From the NCBI RefSeq assembly GCF_008079445.1, contig NZ_VRYH01000003.1:487658-551657 (forward strand): a DNA stretch of 64,000 nt, written 5' to 3'. The notes beneath the pieces are model-generated. The model made no database searches and was not told the origin of the DNA. It saw only the letters and a list, made by a program, of their open reading frames with translations. Source of the stretch: Aidingimonas lacisalsi (lineage in GTDB: Bacteria; Pseudomonadota; Gammaproteobacteria; Pseudomonadales; Halomonadaceae). Both the position numbers and the translations under genes were made by a program. Within the stretch, counting starts at the first letter, position 1, and the number at the start of each line of letters is the position of its first letter. Below are positions 59,734-64,000 of this stretch, in pieces.

Positions 59734-62499
59734 ATGCAACAGCCCACGGACAAGCCGGAGTCCACGACCGGAACACGGATCTGCACGACTTGCCCCTATT
59801 GCGGGGTCGGCTGTGGCGTGGAGGCGATACACGATGGCGAAACGGTGACCTCGGTGGCAGGCGATCGCGACCATCCTGCCAATTTCGGGCGTCTCTGCGT
59901 CAAGGGCTCGGCCTTGCATGAAACCCTCGGCCGGCATGGACGCTTGATGGCGCCCCAGGTCGATGGCCGTGAGGTGGACTGGGACACGGCACTCGAGAGT
60001 GTCGCCAGCCGCCTGGCCACCACCCGAACCGAGTATGGTGATTCCGCCGTGGCCGCCTATCTCTCCGGTCAGTTATTGACCGAGGACTATTATGTCGCCA
60101 ACAAGCTGTTCAAGGGCTTTCTCGGTACGCCGCATCTGGATACCAATTCGCGACTCTGCATGGCGTCCGCCGTTGCCGCCTACAAACGGGCATTCGGGGC
60201 CGATGCCGTTCCATGCAGTTATGAAGATATCGAAGAGGCCGAACTGGTCGTGCTGGTCGGCTCCAATCTGGCCTGGAATCACCCGGTACTCTATCAGCGC
60301 CTGAAAGTGGCCAAGCAGCGCAATCCCTTGCTACGGGTCGTGGTGATCGATCCGCGTGTGACCGATACCTGCGAGATCGCCGATCTCTATCTGGGTCTCA
60401 AGCCAGGCAGCGATGCCCGATTGTTCAGTGGGCTACTGACATGGATGGCCGATAAGCGGCGTCTCGATACCGTCTACCTGGACAAGCATACCGCAGGGTT
60501 GGACGAGGCCCTGGCGGCCGCACGCGAAGACGATACCCGCATCGAGGCGATCGCTGCCGACTGTGATCTCGATAGCGAAGCCCTGGAAACCTTCTTCTAC
60601 TGGTTCGCCAGCCAGTTGCACGTCGTCACGCTCTACTCGCAGGGGATCAACCAGTCCACCAGCGGCACCGACAAGTGCAATGCCATCATCAATTGCCACC
60701 TGGCCGGCGGCAAGCTCGGACTGCCCGGTGCCGGACCGTTCTCGATCACCGGCCAGCCGAATGCCATGGGCGGTCGTGAGGTCGGAGGCCTGGCCAACCA
60801 GTTGGCGGCCCACATGGATTATCACACCCCTGGTGCCATCGAGCGGGTCACCCGCTTCTGGAGCACCGGTGATCTGACGCCGAGACTCCCGGAAGGTCCC
60901 GGCCACAAGGCGGTGGAACTGTTCAATGCCGTGGAGAGCGGCGCGATCCAGGCAGTGTGGATCATGGCGACCAACCCGGCGGTCAGCCTGCCCGACGCCA
61001 ATCGAGTGCGGGCGGCACTAGCGAAGTGCCCGTTGGTGATCGTCTCCGACTGCATGGCCGATACCGATCTGATGGACTATGCCGATATCGTGTTGCCGGC
61101 GACGTCCTGGTCCGAGAAAGATGGCACCGTCACCAACTCCGAGCGGCGCATCTCACGCCAACGCGGCATGTTGCCGCCACCCGGCGAGGCGCGCCACGAC
61201 TGGTGGATCATGGTCGAGGTGGCGAAACGATTGGGCTTCGGCGCCGCTTTCCCGTACACGCATCCCGGCGAGATATTCGATGAACACGCTCGACTCTCAG
61301 GTTTCGAGAATACGGGTGAAGGATCCCGGTTGTTCGATATCTCGGGACTGGCCGGCATGGATCGGGCCGCTTACGATGCGCTGACACCGATCCAGTGGCC
61401 GGTCAACCGCGTTGCACCGCTTGGCACGGTGCGCTTGTTCGAGGACGGCCGTTTCGCGACACCGACGGGGCACGCCGCATTGGTGCCCGTGCGTCCCCGA
61501 GCCCCTGAACAGGCCCTGAGTGCGGCACGCCCACTGCGCCTCAATACCGGGCGTGTCCGCGACCAGTGGCACACCATGACGCGGACCGCCCGCGCACCGC
61601 GACTGATGAATCATCGTGCCGAGCCCTTCATCGAAGTGAGTCCCGCCGATGCCGCAGCGCTGGGAGTGAGCGATCAGCAACTGGCGTGCCTGACCAGCCG
61701 GACAGGGGAGTATTGCGGACGCGTACGTCTCTCCAAGGGCCAGCGTCGCGGCGAGGTGTTCATTCCCATTCACTGGACCGACCGTTTCAGCATGGCTGCC
61801 CGTACCGGCGGACTGCTGGAGGCCCACATCGATTCCCTGTCCGGGCAGCCGGAAGCCAAGCATGGGGCGGTGTCGCTGGCGCCAATGTCGGTCGGCTGGG
61901 AAGCCACGTTGTTGGTGGCGGAATCACTGAGGTGCGACACCGACTGGCAGGAGGGCAACCGCTACTGGACCCGTATCCCGTTGGGGCATTGCCAGCGGTT
62001 GCAGTTGGCCGGTGGTGAGCCAGGCGAACGCCGTGACTGGCTGGCCTGGGTGGAGGAGCTCCTGCCGGTGTCTCCCTCGCTGTGGTGCGACGATCCCGCC
62101 AGCGGCCGACTGCGTGCTGCCGGTATCGAGGACGGCCGGTTGTGTTGGTGGTTGATGGTGGCGCCGCCCTGTGAATTACCCGGCATGAACTGGCTGGATG
62201 ACCGCTTTGCCGACGCGCAAGCCGGTGAGCGGCTCGATGAGAATCAGCGGCGCCGCCTGCTGGCCGGTTGCGAATCGGGGGAAGCCGATAATGGTCCGCT
62301 GGTGTGTAGCTGCCATCAGGTCGGCCAGAAGGTCATCGTCGATGCCATTCGCGAGGGCGATACCAGCGTCGAGGCGCTGGGGGCCCGGCTGGCGTGTGGT
62401 ACCCAGTGCGGCTCCTGCGTTCCTGAATTGAAATCCCTGATTGAAGAGGAGAGCACTCATGCGCACTCTGCAACGACACCTGAAACAGAAGTGGCCTGA
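59734..62499 (+). CDS. nasA: Assimilatory nitrate reductase catalytic subunit NasA
   Basis: A 921-residue cytoplasmic molybdopterin enzyme reducing nitrate to nitrite. [4Fe-4S] motif CTTCPYCGVGCGVEA (~17-31), Mo-bis-MGD domains (NSRLCMASAVAAYKRAFGAD, GINQSTSGTDKCNAIINCHL, GLPGAGPFSITGQPNAMGGR), the dinucleotide-binding domain (RVRDQWHTMTRTARAPRLMN), and a C-terminal BFD-like [2Fe-2S] domain (LVCSCHQVGQKVIVDAIREG, ACGTQCGSCVPELKSL). ATG 59734 follows ggaggg; TTG at 59722 is not needed. No signal peptide. Confidence 0.95.
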   Translation: MQQPTDKPESTTGTRICTTCPYCGVGCGVEAIHDGETVTSVAGDRDHPANFGRLCVKGSALHETLGRHGRLMAPQVDGREVDWDTALESVASRLATTRTEYGDSAVAAYLSGQLLTEDYYVANKLFKGFLGTPHLDTNSRLCMASAVAAYKRAFGADAVPCSYEDIEEAELVVLVGSNLAWNHPVLYQRLKVAKQRNPLLRVVVIDPRVTDTCEIADLYLGLKPGSDARLFSGLLTWMADKRRLDTVYLDKHTAGLDEALAAAREDDTRIEAIAADCDLDSEALETFFYWFASQLHVVTLYSQGINQSTSGTDKCNAIINCHLAGGKLGLPGAGPFSITGQPNAMGGREVGGLANQLAAHMDYHTPGAIERVTRFWSTGDLTPRLPEGPGHKAVELFNAVESGAIQAVWIMATNPAVSLPDANRVRAALAKCPLVIVSDCMADTDLMDYADIVLPATSWSEKDGTVTNSERRISRQRGMLPPPGEARHDWWIMVEVAKRLGFGAAFPYTHPGEIFDEHARLSGFENTGEGSRLFDISGLAGMDRAAYDALTPIQWPVNRVAPLGTVRLFEDGRFATPTGHAALVPVRPRAPEQALSAARPLRLNTGRVRDQWHTMTRTARAPRLMNHRAEPFIEVSPADAAALGVSDQQLACLTSRTGEYCGRVRLSKGQRRGEVFIPIHWTDRFSMAARTGGLLEAHIDSLSGQPEAKHGAVSLAPMSVGWEATLLVAESLRCDTDWQEGNRYWTRIPLGHCQRLQLAGGEPGERRDWLAWVEELLPVSPSLWCDDPASGRLRAAGIEDGRLCWWLMVAPPCELPGMNWLDDRFADAQAGERLDENQRRRLLAGCESGEADNGPLVCSCHQVGQKVIVDAIREGDTSVEALGARLACGTQCGSCVPELKSLIEEESTHAHSATTPETEVA

Positions 62500-63370
62500 G
62501 TTCCTCGCTCGCATGAGCCAGGGAGTCTCGCGCTATCTCGACGTCCTGTCCCGCTCGACTGGCCGCGATTTGCCGCTGCCGGCGCGACTCTGCGGTGACT
62601 GCCGACCCGGTACGGTCTATCTGGTCGGGGCGGGTAGCGGTGACGTCGAACTACTGACGCTCAAGGCAGTGCGCCTGCTGCAACAGGCCGATGCCATCGT
62701 CTACGATCGCCTCATCGGCGATGACGTACTGTCCCTGATTCCGCCCAGCACCGAGCGCTATTACGTGGGCAAAGCACGGGGCCATCACAGTGTTCCCCAG
62801 GCCGAGATCGGCGCTCGTTTGACCACGCTCGCCCGTGAGGGCAAGTCGGTCGTTCGCCTCAAAGGAGGTGATCCCGGCGTGTTCGGTCGCATGGGAGAGG
62901 AACTCGCCGCGCTGGGCGAAACCGACATTCCCGCTGAAATCGTGCCTGGAATCACCGCCGCATCGGCGGCCTGTGCCGAGACGGGGATTCCGCTCACCGA
63001 CCGTGGCCATGCCCAGCAGTTGCGTTTCGTCACCGCCCAGCTCTGCCGTGAAGGCGGCGAACCGGATTGGCACTCGCTGGCGCGTACCGATGAAACCCTG
63101 GTGTTCTATATGGGGCTCTCGAAGGTCGCGGCCATTTGTGCCGGATTGCACCGTGCCGGGTTGCCGGAGGACTGGCCGATCATGCTGGTCGCCAACGCCA
63201 GCCTGCCCGATCAGCAGGCATTAGTTGGAACGTTGGCCGACATGCCGCGCAAACTGGCGGCGCAGCCGCTACCGTCGCCTTGCCTGATCATCGTCGGTAG
63301 TGTGGTGAGTATGGCCGAGACCAGCCCGGCGTCGTGCCTCAAAGACGCGCAGACCCCGGCCCAGCGCTGA
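62459..63370 (+). CDS. cobA: Uroporphyrinogen-III C-methyltransferase
   Basis: A 303-residue SUMT. After a ~45-residue extension with RLCGDCRPG comes the tetrapyrrole methylase fold: TVYLVGAGSGDVELLTLKAV, ADAIVYDRLIGDDVLSLIPP, SVVRLKGGDPGVFGRMGEEL, VPGITAASAACAETGIPLTD, LVFYMGLSKVAAI. It makes precorrin-2, the precursor of siroheme for NirB; no oxidase/chelatase (CysG-A) domain is fused. ATG 62459 after agaggag overlaps nasA by 41 bases; translation is coupled. Confidence 0.93.
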   Translation: MRTLQRHLKQKWPEFLARMSQGVSRYLDVLSRSTGRDLPLPARLCGDCRPGTVYLVGAGSGDVELLTLKAVRLLQQADAIVYDRLIGDDVLSLIPPSTERYYVGKARGHHSVPQAEIGARLTTLAREGKSVVRLKGGDPGVFGRMGEELAALGETDIPAEIVPGITAASAACAETGIPLTDRGHAQQLRFVTAQLCREGGEPDWHSLARTDETLVFYMGLSKVAAICAGLHRAGLPEDWPIMLVANASLPDQQALVGTLADMPRKLAAQPLPSPCLIIVGSVVSMAETSPASCLKDAQTPAQR

Positions 63371-63406
63371 CCGGAAAGATGACAGCACACTACAGATGGA
63401 TGTCGA

Positions 63407-64000
63407 TCAGGACGGTTCGACGGCAGCGATCATCCGTTCGACCACCGCTTTTGCCTGCTCGAGGTATGTGCTGCCATTGGAAGGGGGCGTCGGGTCGGAG
63501 GTCATGATGATCGTCATGTTCCGTGCGGGGATGACGAACAGCAACTGGCCGCCATATCCCCAGCCGTAGTGGACCGTCGTGTCGTCCAGCTCAGTCCTGA
63601 ACCAGCCGTAACCGTACAAGTCCTGATTGAATACGGAACGGGTTCTCGGTGCCCATGAACGCTCGATCCATTCGGCAGTCAGCACTTGCTCGCCAGCATG
63701 CTTCCCTTGCTGGCGATAGAGTTCAGCGAGGCGTAGCAGCGCCTGCGGGGTGAGGCTCATCTCGTTGCCACCGAAATAGATACCTTGCGGATCGCGTGTC
63801 CAGGCGGGAATGGCGATACCCAGCGGTTCGCCCAGCCAGTCACGCATCAGGGCCAATGTGCTGCGGCCGCTTGCCTCGGTCAGTGCCGCCGAGAGCAGAT
63901 GACTGTTCCCCGTCGAGTAGCGCATGCGTCCACCGGGCTCGCCGACCATGGGACGTGTCAGTGCATCGCGGACCCAGTTATCGCTGGCGACCCAACCGGC
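63407..64000 (-). CDS. Class C beta-lactamase-family serine hydrolase, C-terminal part
   Basis: The frame is open past the right edge; about 198 C-terminal codons are present. Motif RYSTGNSHLLSAAL (the Y-x-x-N-like second motif region), GIYFGGNEMSLTPQALLRLA and the HxG-type third motif HYGWGYGGQLLFVIP are usual in the beta-lactamase/PBP4*-like family (esterases, peptidases). The SxxK nucleophile lies outside the window. Upstream of the inner Met at 63949 the frame continues with AGWVASDNWVRDALTRP, so that Met is not the start. Confidence 0.85.
   Translation of the reverse strand, partial: AGWVASDNWVRDALTRPMVGEPGGRMRYSTGNSHLLSAALTEASGRSTLALMRDWLGEPLGIAIPAWTRDPQGIYFGGNEMSLTPQALLRLAELYRQQGKHAGEQVLTAEWIERSWAPRTRSVFNQDLYGYGWFRTELDDTTVHYGWGYGGQLLFVIPARNMTIIMTSDPTPPSNGSTYLEQAKAVVERMIAAVEPS

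Overview
The window reads as chromosomal DNA of a gammaproteobacterium, most likely a Halomonas-type moderate halophile. This is inferred from the GC-rich coding style, class Ib nrdHIEF, AzlCD, an assimilatory NasST/NirBD/NasA/CobA cluster and a gammaproteobacterial tRNA-Ile2(CAU); no rRNA or marker gene fixes the genus.

Layout. 1-5.9 kb is an iron-uptake block: the N-terminus of a TonB siderophore receptor, an AraC-type regulator, a PvdE/SyrD-like cyclic-peptide exporter and an IutA-like ferric aerobactin receptor, with Fur-box-like sites. 6.0-13.7 kb carries a UbiH/UbiM-family hydroxylase, the class Ib ribonucleotide reductase operon nrdHIEF, an MsbA-like ABC exporter and a YceI-like periplasmic protein. 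13.8-32.3 kb is an integrated island. It starts at an intact tRNA-Ile2(CAU) gene and ends at a decayed copy of the 3' half of that tRNA. Its left end holds phage and IS3 debris; the rest is a defence-type cargo. The cargo is a four-gene overlapping module (MmeI-like DNA methyltransferase, unknown protein, SF2 helicase-like ATPase, T5orf172/GIY-YIG nuclease), an AbiEi/AbiEii toxin-antitoxin pair, a DUF7662-like/GIY-YIG protein, a DUF2958 operon with an apparent nonsense mutation, and a 1364-residue KAP-family NTPase. No integrase was found.

32.4-49.8 kb is ordinary chromosome: chemoreceptor, two DMT transporters, small lipoproteins, MscS channel, LysR regulator, XRE-cupin/azlC/azlD operon, FMN-dependent glutamate-synthase-like protein, two L,D-transpeptidase-type proteins, an esterase, a DUF938 methyltransferase and a PIN-PhoH ATPase. 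50.0-52.9 kb is a MocR regulator divergent from an MFS transporter, bounded by a relic and an intact copy of the nirD 3' end.

53.0-63.4 kb is the nitrate/nitrite assimilation cluster: an FAD oxidoreductase-nirB-nirD operon on the minus strand, the nasT-nasS sensor/antiterminator pair, and a nasA-cobA operon on the plus strand. Both structural operons have the same control arrangement readable in the DNA: an NtrC-like enhancer, a sigma-54 type promoter, ANTAR-type hairpins and an intrinsic terminator just before the first gene. This implies nitrogen-limitation control by NtrC plus nitrate-dependent antitermination by NasT. CobA supplies siroheme precursor for NirB. The window ends inside a class C beta-lactamase-family serine hydrolase.

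The best candidates for something undescribed are the four-gene restriction-like module at 16.6-23.3 kb and the small-gene operon at 26.5-27.5 kb, whose last product ends in a sliding-clamp-binding-like motif.
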